In this document: one piece after another, positions 1-10,866 of the stretch
How positions within the stretch are numbered: position 1 is the stretch's first letter
Layout: the number at the start of each line of letters is the position of its first letter
Source of the DNA: Blasia pusilla
Taxonomy: Eukaryota > Marchantiophyta > Marchantiopsida > Blasiales
Length of the DNA stretch: 64,000 bases
Assembly: GCA_050084515.1 (NCBI GenBank)
Contig: CM114272.1
Coordinates: 7,502,001 to 7,566,000 of the forward strand
Direction of reading: 5' to 3'
Program-made: the position numbers and the translations under genes
Notes under the pieces: model-generated
What the model saw: only the letters and a program-made list of their open reading frames with translations
Databases searched by the model: none
Told to the model about the DNA's origin: nothing

Positions 1-934
1 AGCTGCAGAGTGGGATCCACAGCGAGGGGAAGCCAGAAACATACTAGGCTTCCTCAGTCTTTCACGTTGTCTGAGGTGATGAGGACCCCATCGATGGATC
101 ATGATCAGAGTTCCTAGAGAGTTGGTGATGTTATTGGTGTGCAGACATGGAGGACGATGGAAGAAGCGAGTGCGACGACTCCTATTGTTGATGCTCAAGA
201 GGGGCATGTGTCGAGCACATTGTTGGGGGCGGCCACCATTGTCGTGTCAAGAGCCTTTCTTCGAGTAAGGGCAGGCCTTCTAGCTGCGGCAGACGCGGTC
301 GATGCAAGATGAATTCTCTAAGAAGATCTCCTTTTTCAATATAAAATTATTATGTATACTCTCCATTCTCTCACAACAGGTATCACAAATGGAAGTGCCG
401 AGGCGATTATTTCTTCGTAACATCGGACCCCGAAATTTCTAACTATAAAATCCCTATAAACTATTTTACGTTTGTACACAAGGAAGATAACACAACTAGT
501 ATTAAACCCTACTTAAGCAGGCCTATTGACGTCCATGGATTGCTATATAAGGACATACAAAGTACAATCCCATGTCCTTCCATATGTGACGATAGGAAGG
601 ATCACCGGAGTTGGAGATTGAATGACCTGGTTCATGAACACCTCCCCAAAATGATAAACTAAATAGCGAGTGAACCAGTGCCTATCTACAAAGAGTATCT
701 TGGCATGGTATGGTTTAAGGAAAGGAAAGTCGGGCACAACTCGCGCTCCACCCCTATCCATGCTTGACAGACATTCTCTACTCTCCTCAAGAATAGGTTT
801 TGGCGGAGTTATTCTCCCAAGAGGGGTAATCCACTCTCATTGGGGAAGTAACAAGCCAAAACATTCACTATTTTAATATGACTAAACTCCTCTAAGGTGA
901 CAAACCTCTCATCTCCACACACACACCACACTCT
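1..934. other. No gene recognised; probable LTR-derived intergenic DNA
   Basis: I see no coding signature on either strand. The short open frames have no family features. A TATA-like string (GCTATATAAGG) lies near 541. The region runs into an LTR terminus that ends at 1042, so some of it may be LTR sequence, but I could not find a matching LTR start (TGTCAC). Confidence 0.4.
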
Positions 935-1042
935 AGAAACCTCTCGAAGAATAGACCATGGTCAAGTTACTCTCCCATGTGTGTTTGTGTGTGTGTTTGA
1001 TAACAGCGATGAATGTTGTGTAGCGATGTGTATGCGCACGAC
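935..1042 (+). repeat. 3' end of an LTR (GCGCACGACA terminus)
   Basis: The last 60 or so bases, a GT-rich run followed by a GTTGTGTAGCGATGTGTATGCGCACGACA-like end, match the ends of the LTRs at 59052-59669, 52496-53140 (reverse) and 62464-63057. The LINE reading frame on its right is cut exactly at 1042/1043, so an LTR element probably inserted into the LINE. The 5' limit of this LTR was not found. Confidence 0.6.
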
Positions 1043-2004
1043 AGCCTAGATATTTGTAACTCTTCACTTGTTCTAATTTTAGACCTTTGTAAAATAACGA
1101 GAACTTCGATCTAGTACCCACTATAATGACTTTAGACTTCTCCATACTAACCTCCATCTGATTTTGGGTACAAAACCTTGTCAAAGTGTCGAGGTGTTTT
1201 TGTAAAATAATGTCATCATGTACTAATAATATGATATCATCTGCATACAATAGAACTTTGATAAAAAAAGTCTCCAAGCTTGACACCTTCACTATCACAT
1301 TCCTCCAATCACTTATCGATATCATCTATGAAAACTCCAAATAGAGTAGGGGAGAGAGGGCAACCTTGAATGACTCCGATGGTACTCAAGATCTCTTGAG
1401 TTTGTGAACCTTTGATCTTGGCCCGAATAGAATGGTATAATGTGGCCACGGCTACTAGGAGATTTGGTGGTACTCCAATGGCTTGCAATCTATCCCATAA
1501 GAGCTTATGAGGTAAAATATCAAAAGCTTTCTTGAAATCGATGAAACCGCAAAACCAAGCTTTCCCATTGCCCTTAGATTTCTCCCATAAAACACGCAAG
1601 GCCAAGATATGGTTCATGGTCTTGTATGTTGGGCGAAAACCAGCCTGGATCTGTGCTCTCTTTTGGAAAGACTCTGTCCATGCGCTCAACTTTGACTCCA
1701 CCAATTTCCCAAACAGCTCGAAAAAAACACTACCCACCATGATAGTATGATAATTTGTCACCAAGTCTTTCTTTCCTGATTTGTGAATAGGAACAATCTC
1801 CCGTAGCGACCAGGTTGAAGGAAAACAGATAGCGAAGCTTTGACAACGAGAGACAAGTACTTGAAGTTGTCTTTCCTTTTGTTTTTTTGCCTCAACTTCG
1901 CTACTGTCAGAGTCGAAAACCATGCAAATCAAAATTGGGAGTCATTGGAATGGTGGAAAATAACCATTTCATAATGGCAAGAATTATGTAACTTCAAGAA
2001 TGCC

Positions 2005-2008
<4 letters not shown>
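1043..2008 (-). pseudogene. LINE reverse transcriptase fragment
   Basis: The minus strand from about 1932 to 1045 encodes the middle of a non-LTR reverse transcriptase. Visible blocks are a PIHKSGKK stretch, AGFRPTYKT, a FIDFKKAFD block (RT motif A), the IQGCPLSPTLFG block (motif B) and, in a second frame, LLYADDIIL (the YADD catalytic box). A frameshift near 1320 separates motif B from the YADD box. The fragment lacks the endonuclease and is cut on the right by a (GA)n tract and on the left by an LTR end. Its motif B context differs from that of the neighbouring LINE, so it is a different family. Confidence 0.85.

Positions 2009-2068
<60 letters not shown>
2009..2068 (+). repeat. (GA)n microsatellite, about 60 bp
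   Basis: Pure GA repeat lying exactly at the 3' end of the long LINE to its right. Read on the LINE strand, it follows an AATAAA-like string and an ATTC run as a (TC)n tail. Confidence 0.97.
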
Positions 2069-2073
<5 letters not shown>

Positions 2074-2171
2074 TGAATAGATTTATTGTCCATGGGGACC
2101 CCACAGGACCATGAGACTTAGTATTGAGACTTAACAACAATTTTGGAGAGAGAGCAAGCACAAGCGAGGGC

Positions 2172-5100
2172 CTAAGGGGTCCTTAGAGCCAAGTGAGTGT
2201 CCGTGGTCTTCACACAACTATGCAAGAATTTAGCAATCTGAGTCTGATTCTGCCTAGCCATGAACGGGAGGACCGCGGGAGCCCGGTGAACAAAGAGATC
2301 CGGGAAGTCAAGCCTAATATGATTGTGAAAGGTGCAATTGAAGAGGTAGTGATGTTCATCATCAACAAGCCCCGAGTTGCAAAATCTACATAATCTGTCC
2401 TCCCTTTTCTTTAGTGAGAATTTTCCTTTCTCAATCTCCAGATCATTAGAGCCACATCTGAATCTCGCTAATGTATGATGTAACTTAGTGGGAATGGGGG
2501 CAAAAATGTAGGAGGCTTGTTGCATGGATCTACAGTTGTTCATGAGGGTGTGGTAGCGCCTCATTCTTTCACCATTTTTGTGAGAGGAATTCCCCCTGCT
2601 TTCCCAGAGACGTTGGTGTCGGCCCCAGTTGATGGCAATGTAATTGTTGTGTAATTGTTCAGCAAGGTCCTGGTGGGTGGCCGTAGGCAGGTCACCGATG
2701 GATATTCCCCATTTCATGAGCCACTCCATGTAGTCATAGTACCAATTTTTAGCCCCAAGGGTGGCACTACTTTTTGAAACCACGTAGGCCCTAGCGGATA
2801 GACGATTGGGATCGTCCTCGCAAATATCCTCAAGGTGTTGGAGAAATGTGATCAGATTTTTAACATCATGGATCTCCATTGGTACCTCCCCAAACTCAGC
2901 CTGTAGAATGTCGTGGGGAGTGGTTTTCCTAATGCCAAGACTCTAACGCATGAAGAGTTTCTGGGGGGCCTTAAGGCCCTGGGGCCAAGCCTTGGAGCTG
3001 GGGCCTCACACCTCAGATACATAGAGTGTGGTTGGGATCACCAGAGCTTTGAAAAGATGGAGTTTATGTGGAATATGCCAGAGTTCCATTCTTCTGCAAT
3101 TGGATTGTAGCAGGTGTAGATCCCTCAAGCCTGTATTGATCTTGTTGCGACTCCCATTGGCTCTCCATTGGTTGTTGGGTTTGAGTTGCACCCCCAGGTA
3201 TATGTACTCACCCACAATCTCAACGATCTCCCTTCTCAGTCCCTGGCTGAAGGTGAAAGTGTGAGACTGCTGTGCCGTAGGGAGCTGTGATCCAAAGATT
3301 ATTATCTTCATTTTCAGCAAGTTGACTTCCATGCCCGATTTGTTGCAGAAGCTAGAAAGTGCATTCATGTAAAGTTGGAGCCCATGTGTTGTTCTAGACA
3401 TCAGAACTATATCATATGCATACAAGAGCAAGGGGATGAGGCAGTGTGCTAGTTGTGGTGGATCTCCATTCACTCTTGAAAGCACCTCTTCAAGTTCGCC
3501 AATGTAGAGCCCAAACAATGTAGGTGAGAGGGGGCATCCTTGTTTGACTCCGGTGTTGGAAGATAAAGTTTCAGATCTGCCCCTCTTAAAGGCAATCTGT
3601 GCAAATACCTGAGCATATAAGACCTTGATTTTTGTGAGTTGTTGTGGTGGGACACCCAACTCTTCAAGTCGTTTCCAAAGGAGCGCCCTTGGGACTGTGT
3701 CAAAGCCTTCTTGAAGTCTACAAAATAGCAGAACAATTTACCGGGCTTGTGATCAATTCTCGACTTGGAAGTTTCTTCAATCAGTACCCGAAGTGTGAGA
3801 AGGTTATCTAGGGTGTTATGTGAGTGTCGGAAACCTGCTTGTCCTCTGGCTCGCACCTTCTTTTCTTCAGCCCAATCGCTGATTTTCCTTTCTAGCAGTA
3901 GCCCGTACAACTTGGCCATGAGGGAGCTCACCATGATCATTCTATAGTTGGATGGTATCATTGGGTCTCCAGCCTTGAAGAGTGGGTAGATCGTATTCAT
4001 TTGCCATTATGGTGGGAAGCCCTGTTGAACTGCAGTATTGAACATTCTGGTGAGGGTTGGGCCAATTGCCTTACTTGCGAATTTGAACATTTAAGCTTGG
4101 CACCCCAAGACATCCTCCGGTTTGTTATGTAGCCTTTTGATTCCTGATGTGACATCGTGAATGGTGAAGAGGTCCGGTAGATCCTGAACCCCATTCGGCT
4201 AGGGGTCGTAGGAGCGGCAGTGTTGGAGTGGTAAAGTTGGGTACCAAATGTGGTCCAGATCTGTAGATCCTGGAGTGGAATGATGTTCTATCTATTCCTG
4301 AGTATTCTCCAGAATTTGGCCGATTGGTATTTCATCTGTTTTGTGAACTCTGTGATCTTGATGGCAATGTATTTGTGTTTCTTCCTACGTACCAATCGTT
4401 TGTAAGTTTTCTGCAACAATCGATTGTGTGGAGAGTGTGGATCCTCCCTCAACCGGTGATTCAGCTCCCTACGGGCCTCTTTGCAGTCCTTGTCAAACCA
4501 GGGTTGGGAGAAGAACATAGAAGTGGATCTAATGTGTTTTCCTCCAAACAGTTGGAAAGGTAGAACTTTTCTGCAACATTGATGTAGGATGTCGCTGAAC
4601 TCAGTGGTGTTCACTCTGGGTGAGCACTTTGTAAGAGCCTCCTTGACGAGTGTGATGAGTTCATCTTTATTTTCTTGAAGGAAAGTGTATTGACATTTGG
4701 TCGGCACGGTTAATTTTTCTGCAACCGCTAGGGTGGTTTTGGAGACCATGATATCAAAGTAGAGTGGTTCATGATCAGATTCTAGAAAGGGTGTAACCTG
4801 CACATTGGCAACCAGATGTGGTAGTTGATGTACTTCCCCAATCAGGTATTCAACCACTGATGTCGAGGTTTCTCTGTTGGAGTTAGAGTGTCCAATGGAA
4901 GTGCGACCTCCTGACTGTGGCCACATAGCCATGCCATTGGCGAGTACCAAACAATGTGTTGAGCAAAGTTGGAGAAGTTTCTATCCATTGGTTGTTTTTT
5001 CCTTGTCCATTGAGTTGCGCTGCATGTGTGGGAAGAATACTTCTCTGAGAGACCCATCAGCCAACTGAGTATCAATCCCTTCCATATTGGTGTTGTTTGA

Positions 5101-5640
5101 CATGTAGATTGGAGCTTGAGTGTTGGCCGTTCTCCTGTTGAAATCTCCTACTAGGAGGATATTCCCCGTGTGCATGTGGTACTCAATAGATGTAGAGAGA
5201 GCTTCATACCGGAATTCTCTTTTGAGCACAGTGGGACTGAAGTAGCAAACATCAATGAGGAGATCTTTCGATAACCCCACTTCTTTGTTGACCTTGATCC
5301 AGAGGAAGTGTTTCTCCTCATCAATGTCGGCTATGGAGACAAAAGGTTGTAACCATGGTGCTACCAAGCATGCCAGGCCACCGTGTCCTTTGCTTTTGTT
5401 GTTTTTGAGTGGGTTGTGGATAGCAAAAACCTGGAAGTCCTCTGTATTGGGAATGCAGTTGGAATCATGTTCATGTGTTTCAGCAAAAAAGATAAGGTCC
5501 AGTTTTGTGCCCATATATGTAATGCCATTGCCTCTGGACCAAAATGGTCCTCCTCAATTGTGAAAAACTGCCTTAATGGATGGGTTGGTAATATCCTTCC
5601 CATCCTCCATTCCCTATAGGGAGGTCTTGTCATGGAGGTT
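2172..5640 (-). pseudogene. LINE ORF2: endonuclease, reverse transcriptase, Cys/His domain
   Basis: Read on the minus strand. The endonuclease/exonuclease/phosphatase domain covers about 5633-4300 and shows FFAETHEHD, a GGLACLV block and LLVGDFNRR. The RT covers about 4000-3006 with PLFKAGDPMIPSNYR, FVDFKKA, GVKQGCPLSPTLFG and LLLYAYDIVL. The last is the YADD box with its first aspartate replaced by tyrosine, so the enzyme would be inactive even without the frameshifts. The C-terminal part (2879-2172) carries CRFCNSG followed by HHYLFNC, the usual LINE zinc-binding domain. Frame changes occur near 5500, 4900-4840, 4200-4000, 3600 and 2900. The function would have been target-primed reverse transcription. 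Confidence 0.85.
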
Positions 5641-6829
5641 TATCACCTCCAAGTCCTGGTTCTGAGTTGTAGAATTGCTAATTCCCTGGTTGGAATCCGA
5701 GTTTTCGCTCATTGCCCCTCCTGTTTGTCGTGTTGGTGCTCCATTTTTGTTGCTCCTAGGTACTGGAGTCGTGGCCTTTCCTTCCCTGAGTTCACTCCAA
5801 AGATCGTTGTGCCAGAACCTTCTCCCTTTCAATAGGGAGTGTTGCTCTTTGCTTGGTGGTCAGATCTGGGAAGATACGGATAGCAGATCCTTTGAGGACT
5901 GCTTTACTACGGAGGATGGCCAACCTCGTTTCCATCGCTGGTCCCCGTTGTGAGGGATCAAATTGTACCAACATTGGTGCTAGTCAGTCCGTTGTTCCTT
6001 TCCCAAGTCTGATCCCTGTGAAGGTGACTGTTAGTGTGACCCCGAGAGTTGTGAAGACCTTCTCTTGCAAGACTGAATTACATTCTTCTTCCTTGGAACT
6101 AAATTGAGTTCTTTGGTTTTCCTATCTTGGATTTCTAGGACCCTATCTGCTTCCTCTTTTGCTACCTCTTTGGCTACATGTGTTGCAACCTCCGGATTTG
6201 TGTTGTGGTCGTGTGCTTGCCCAATACTTCAATCCAGGTTCTAACAAGATTTGCATGGATGTTCCCAGTTAAACGGTACTCTTGCACTACTTTCCCAAGC
6301 TTAGTGTTATCCTCTTTGAAGCAAGCAGCTAAGTCCTTCTTCAATTGCATGTTTTCAGTCCTCAAAGCGACCAGCTCTAATTCCAGAGTTGTCTTCTGAG
6401 CCGTCCATTCGAGGAGGTTCGATTCCTTGCTGGACATCCATCTGCCTTGCTCTTCCTTTGCTGCCTACATCATTGTATTCCATGCCAACATCTGCTTGGC
6501 CTAAAAGCTTTCCCATTTTCCTTCTAGTTTAGAGAACCGTCTGGTGATGGATGCCACTTCCAGATATAGTATAACCTCTATTGAATGTGTGACAGCTGCA
6601 TGGAGTCGTTCCTTGTCACACTACCTCATTTTTTTCTTGACATAGTGGCGAGAGTTTGGTGCGATCAATCTCCATGAGCCATTTGATCTCACGGATCGTC
6701 CATTCTCCCTGCTCTTCGTTTGCTTGTGGGAAAGATCCTTGACACTGGTCGTGTCTTGGACCTCCTCCTGCGGGGTTTCTAACGCCGGTTGTTTTGTGGT
6801 AGTCATGAGTGCAGTGTTCACTCAATGTA
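5614..6829 (-). pseudogene. LINE ORF1 (RNA-binding, coiled-coil) remnant
   Basis: The minus-strand frame 6437-6174 is rich in heptad-type leucines (ELELVALRTENMQLKKDL) and predicts a coiled coil. The frame 5974-5792 contains ILRSKAVLKGSAIRIFPDL followed by TTKQRATLPIEREKV. This resembles the C-terminal domain of L1 ORF1p (a repeated Leu/Arg helix, then IR-x-x-x-DL, then an arginine-rich helix). The pieces are joined by stops and frameshifts. Order and position directly upstream of the endonuclease fit a LINE ORF1. Confidence 0.65.
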
Positions 6830-7109
6830 CTAGTCTATGTGCTCATGTAGTGGGAATGGGGGAAACAATTAGATAGGGTGTGCTTTTCTCCAAAGAAAAC
6901 ATAGTCCCATCTATGGAGTCAGAGGAAGGTTAGAGCTTGAGAATCGTCTCAACATCCCTAGCTTTTGCCCGTTCCATGGTTAGGCAGGATTGTCCAAGGA
7001 GGTGCAGCCCAATTTTTCTGGGAGCTCTTGGTCTGTGAGTAGAGAGAAGGGTATGAAGTAGGGAGACTCTGAAAACGGGGTTGGAATTTGACAGAAAAGT
7101 TGGATCTCT

Positions 7110-7462
7110 AAGAAAACTCGAAGTTATGGAGAAGGAGACAAGTCGAGCATAGAAATCGATTTGAAATCTGAGTCAGTCCGTTCTTTCTTGTGGCAGACAG
7201 GGTCACCCAAGGATGTAGATACAGATTGTGTAAAAATATCCTGACCCGTGAGCCCAAATGCGATTTTACCAACTGGAATCTCACAGAACTGAGAAGAAGA
7301 GAGACAGGGAAACAGGTCAAACTACAAAATCGTGTCAAAAACTTGTTCAATCTATTTTTTTCCTTTGGTAGACAAGGTCGTCCAAGGCAGTAGAAGCCGC
7401 CTGTGCAAAATTTGGGTGATCCATAAGGGCCATTTTGATTTTGCAGTCTAAAATTTGAAGAA
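7110..7462 (-). repeat. Two about 175-bp tandem repeats in the LINE 5' region
   Basis: Diverged copies are offset by about 175 bp. For example, GCAGACAGGGTCACCCAAGG near 7193 corresponds to GTAGACAAGGTCGTCCAAGG near 7368, and AAATCGATTTGAAATC near 7152 corresponds to AAATCGTGTCAAAAAC near 7327. They lie between the ORF1 remnant and the 5' end of the LINE, where promoter monomers occur in some mammalian L1 elements. Confidence 0.6.
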
Positions 7463-7534
7463 ACCAGTCAAAAAAAAAAGTAAAAGACGACAGAGCGGCT
7501 CGGACCGCAAATTGCGGAGCCAACCCTAAAGAAA

Positions 7535-7976
<442 letters not shown>

Positions 7977-8065
<89 letters not shown>
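7977..8065 (+). repeat. (GA)n microsatellite, about 89 bp
   Basis: Pure GA repeat. The Arg-Glu open frame over it is an artefact of the repeat. Confidence 0.97.
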
Positions 8066-8066
<1 letters not shown>

Positions 8067-9052
8067 GTTGATCACTTGACGAGCGAACTCTATTTTGTCA
8101 CAATATCAATACTAGCACAGAGAGAGAACACATATTAGTACTACATCAATTCAAGATCATGACATCCAGAGATGCGCCTTTCTAGCACTCTTTCACTGAT
8201 AAGAGAATTTCCTTTCGCTTGATTATGAACGTCAAGAGAGAATGAATGTGAGAAGAATTGTGTCAATAGAGAATGATTGTGAGAGGAATTGGAGAATCAA
8301 GCTGATGGAAAAGCATAAAGCGGTTACTAAAATGATTTTCGATCAAAGCCCTAGCCAAAAAGCTATATAGGAGAGGAATTCCTCAATTCAAAACAAAACA
8401 ACATGCGTGATCGTGGCCTCATCCTAAATGCTTTGAAAATCAATCCATTTTCATTGCCAAAACTAATCCATTCTCATTGCCAACTACTTGAAGAATCTTC
8501 TTCAGCTACTCAAATGCACATGTACATTCACATACTTACTAGTTTGCTATGGTTGAAGTGGAGGGTCTCTTATCTTACTTGGTGTCACCTCGAGTGGTTG
8601 TAAGAAAAAGCAATTTTTTTGTGGAAGGTAAATAATCCCCACTCCAAGAGGGCCAACTGTGAGTTAGAGTCTTCTATTACTCGAGTAGAGGAGGGACTTC
8701 TAAATAAAAGCAAGCTTCTCTTCTTATAGAAAGGAAAAAAAATTCTTTCCATATACATAATCCCCCATATTTTGTTAATAGTATAGATTCTCTACACGAA
8801 AGATATCCATTTTATTATAAAACCATACTCAAATATTTAGTGTTAGGGAAGTAACATCCCAAGAAGGGATGGAGCCAAGAAAAGCATTATGGAATAAAAA
8901 TCATAACAAGTTAATATAAAATCTAATTCATATATTGAAACAAATTTGAAAAGAACATTAATGGTTGGTCAGACGTGATGGTCTTATAATATCAAATCCC
9001 TGCCCTTCTTTGATTGAAACTCAAATGTAAGTTCTTTGGTGAATTCCTCCCT
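8066..9052. other. Intergenic DNA, no gene recognised
   Basis: AT-rich sequence with only short open frames and no recognisable domain. Confidence 0.4.
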
Positions 9053-10404
9053 TGTCGTGCGCATACGTATCGCTACACAATCCACATTGATGGTCACATC
9101 TACACACCACAAAAAATTGATCTTCCCAATATACGTGTCGCACCCCTTATAACCAAACAAACGTCATGTGGAACATCACAACTTTAGCGGGCTTACGCTA
9201 GGATGATTGCCCTTTGAAGAGGTCTTTTGGAAGAGTCCAATAGACAAAACATGAGAAAAGAGTTTCTCCATTTCATACGTTTGTGGTTGCAACCAGGAAA
9301 CGTTAACCAAACTTGAACCAAAGATTTGAGATGAGTCAAGTCTAGGAAGGTTGGTTGCCAAAGAGATGAGAACCAGATTTGGAACGTGACTAGCGTTTGG
9401 GATCTTGACTGTGTTTTGGAACATCACATTTAGTCCCAATATGCGTTTGGGAAAAATAAGATAGCATTGGAAAGCGAGTGCAAAACGGTTCCAACGCACT
9501 AAAGATCTTAGAAAATGCAGAAGAAGTGGCTCAGATATTGTCCAAAAATGACTATATAGGGAGTTGGGTTGACGGTCAAAATGAGGGGTCCGCTTGTCTT
9601 TTCCCCAAAGCTAGGAGGAGGGCAGTGATCCCCACAAGTACTAGTAAGGGGGAGTGTCTCCAAGGATTCTTGTGACCCAAACCCCATATATCTTGGGGCC
9701 CCAAAGGGCGGCTCAAGGGCACGGAAGAGAACATGAGTTTGGCGTTGGGACTCAAAACCCAAACCTGATCCAAGGGAGTGGATTTCGGAAGCCATTCTTG
9801 GGTTTCAACCCGCGACTCATTTTAGTGAGTCTTGTTTAGGGCCTCATTAGAAGTCATTTGGATAGTTAGGACCGCTAGGTGTGCAAACGTCGTTTGAGGT
9901 TCCTGAACCAACCAGAAATTATGTCCCAAGTCTTGAGAGACTTTCCCATGTTGTAAAGCGAGAAACTAGGAAGGTTGAGCTTGATGAGAGGCCAAGTCGA
10001 GAGATCAGTGAGATGGAACGCTGATTGACCTAGACTCGACTAATATGAGTGCATGTTTTGATGCAGATGAGCAGTGAGAGTGTGTCCTATCGGCATATCA
10101 AGCCATATCCACTCCCTACTATGAGAAAATCTGGATGCTAGCACCCTAGTTCCTACTATAGACAAAGCAAGAGAGGTGCTCCTAAGGCCCAAGCTAAGAA
10201 AGATGGCTTAAGAAAGTCATATCTCCCTCTCTTATAGTCTTGGGAAGAGCCTCTTCCCCGACCCCAAAATAGCTTCCAAGTGGTAACCTACGTGCACATG
10301 GTCAATTGTACGTAGCACTATCTAGAGTAGGAGAGAAAAATTCTATCCACATTACAATCGGAAGCAACACACATTTAAGTAATCGTGGTAATTAATCCAT
10401 AAAA
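9053..10404 (-). mobile_element. LTR of family A, interrupted and eroded
   Basis: The left end (TGTCGTGCGCATAC at 9053) and the part from about 10130 rightwards both align, in reverse, to the 618-bp LTR at 59052-59669. The shared strings include GCTAGCACCCTAG, GAGGTGCTCC, AAAGATGGCTTA and the reverse of the TATA region (CTCTTATA). The two halves are separated by another LTR family (9136 to about 10135). About 150 bp of the host LTR seems lost at the junction. The 5' part fades out before the Helitron-like element at 10405. Confidence 0.65.
9136..10135 (-). mobile_element. LTR of family C (about 1 kb), nested
   Basis: On the minus strand this matches the insertion at 29512-30564 over most of its length. 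The ends correspond (TGTCGCACC on the plus strand here, GGGTCGCAACA there). The central blocks around AATATCTGAGCC and the GAGACTTTCCCATGTTG / CATGGGAAAGTCTTTC pair line up. No coding capacity. The right limit is approximate. Confidence 0.6.
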
Positions 10405-10735
10405 TCTATATTATTATTGGAGAGAGCCTTTCCGATTTGAGATCACCTCTCTTTTTTACACATTTTTTTAGCTAATAGAATCGCTCATTGTTTAACCCAA
10501 TAAGATCGTTTGAATTCAATTATACATTTAAGATAATAGTTCAAAATTTAGTGCCAAATTTTATATAGAGCCTCTACATAAAATCGCTATTTCCTTCCCC
10601 CCATCTAAACTAGTTAATTGCTAACTCTCAAATTCCCCTTTTGGTTGATTTAATAACTTCTATCAAAATATATAAAAAAAAACCTATTAACATGGCATTC
10701 ACTATGAAACCCGTGCGTGCATCGCACGGGCATAG
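10405..10735 (+). mobile_element. Helitron-like non-autonomous element
   Basis: It starts with TCTATATTATTATTGGAG and ends with an 8-bp hairpin (CCCGTGCG ... CGCACGGG) followed by CATAG, then T. A 5'-TC start and a 3' hairpin a few bases before CTRR-T are the structural marks of Helitrons. The element at 38483-38687 has the same start and a related hairpin. There are no terminal inverted repeats. It lies 131 bp upstream of the dehydratase start codon, so it probably forms part of that gene's promoter or 5' leader. The 3' CTAG is degenerate (ATAG). Confidence 0.55.
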
Positions 10736-10866
10736 TCTGTGATGTGACGAGCTTTGCATCGTTTTATCTGTTCCAGCGTTCAGCGTTTGCGCGGAGCCTT
10801 GAAGATACTCGTTTTTTCGTTCTGCGTTTGGTCGTTTTCTTGGAGTCGTTCCTCGAGCGTTTGGCG

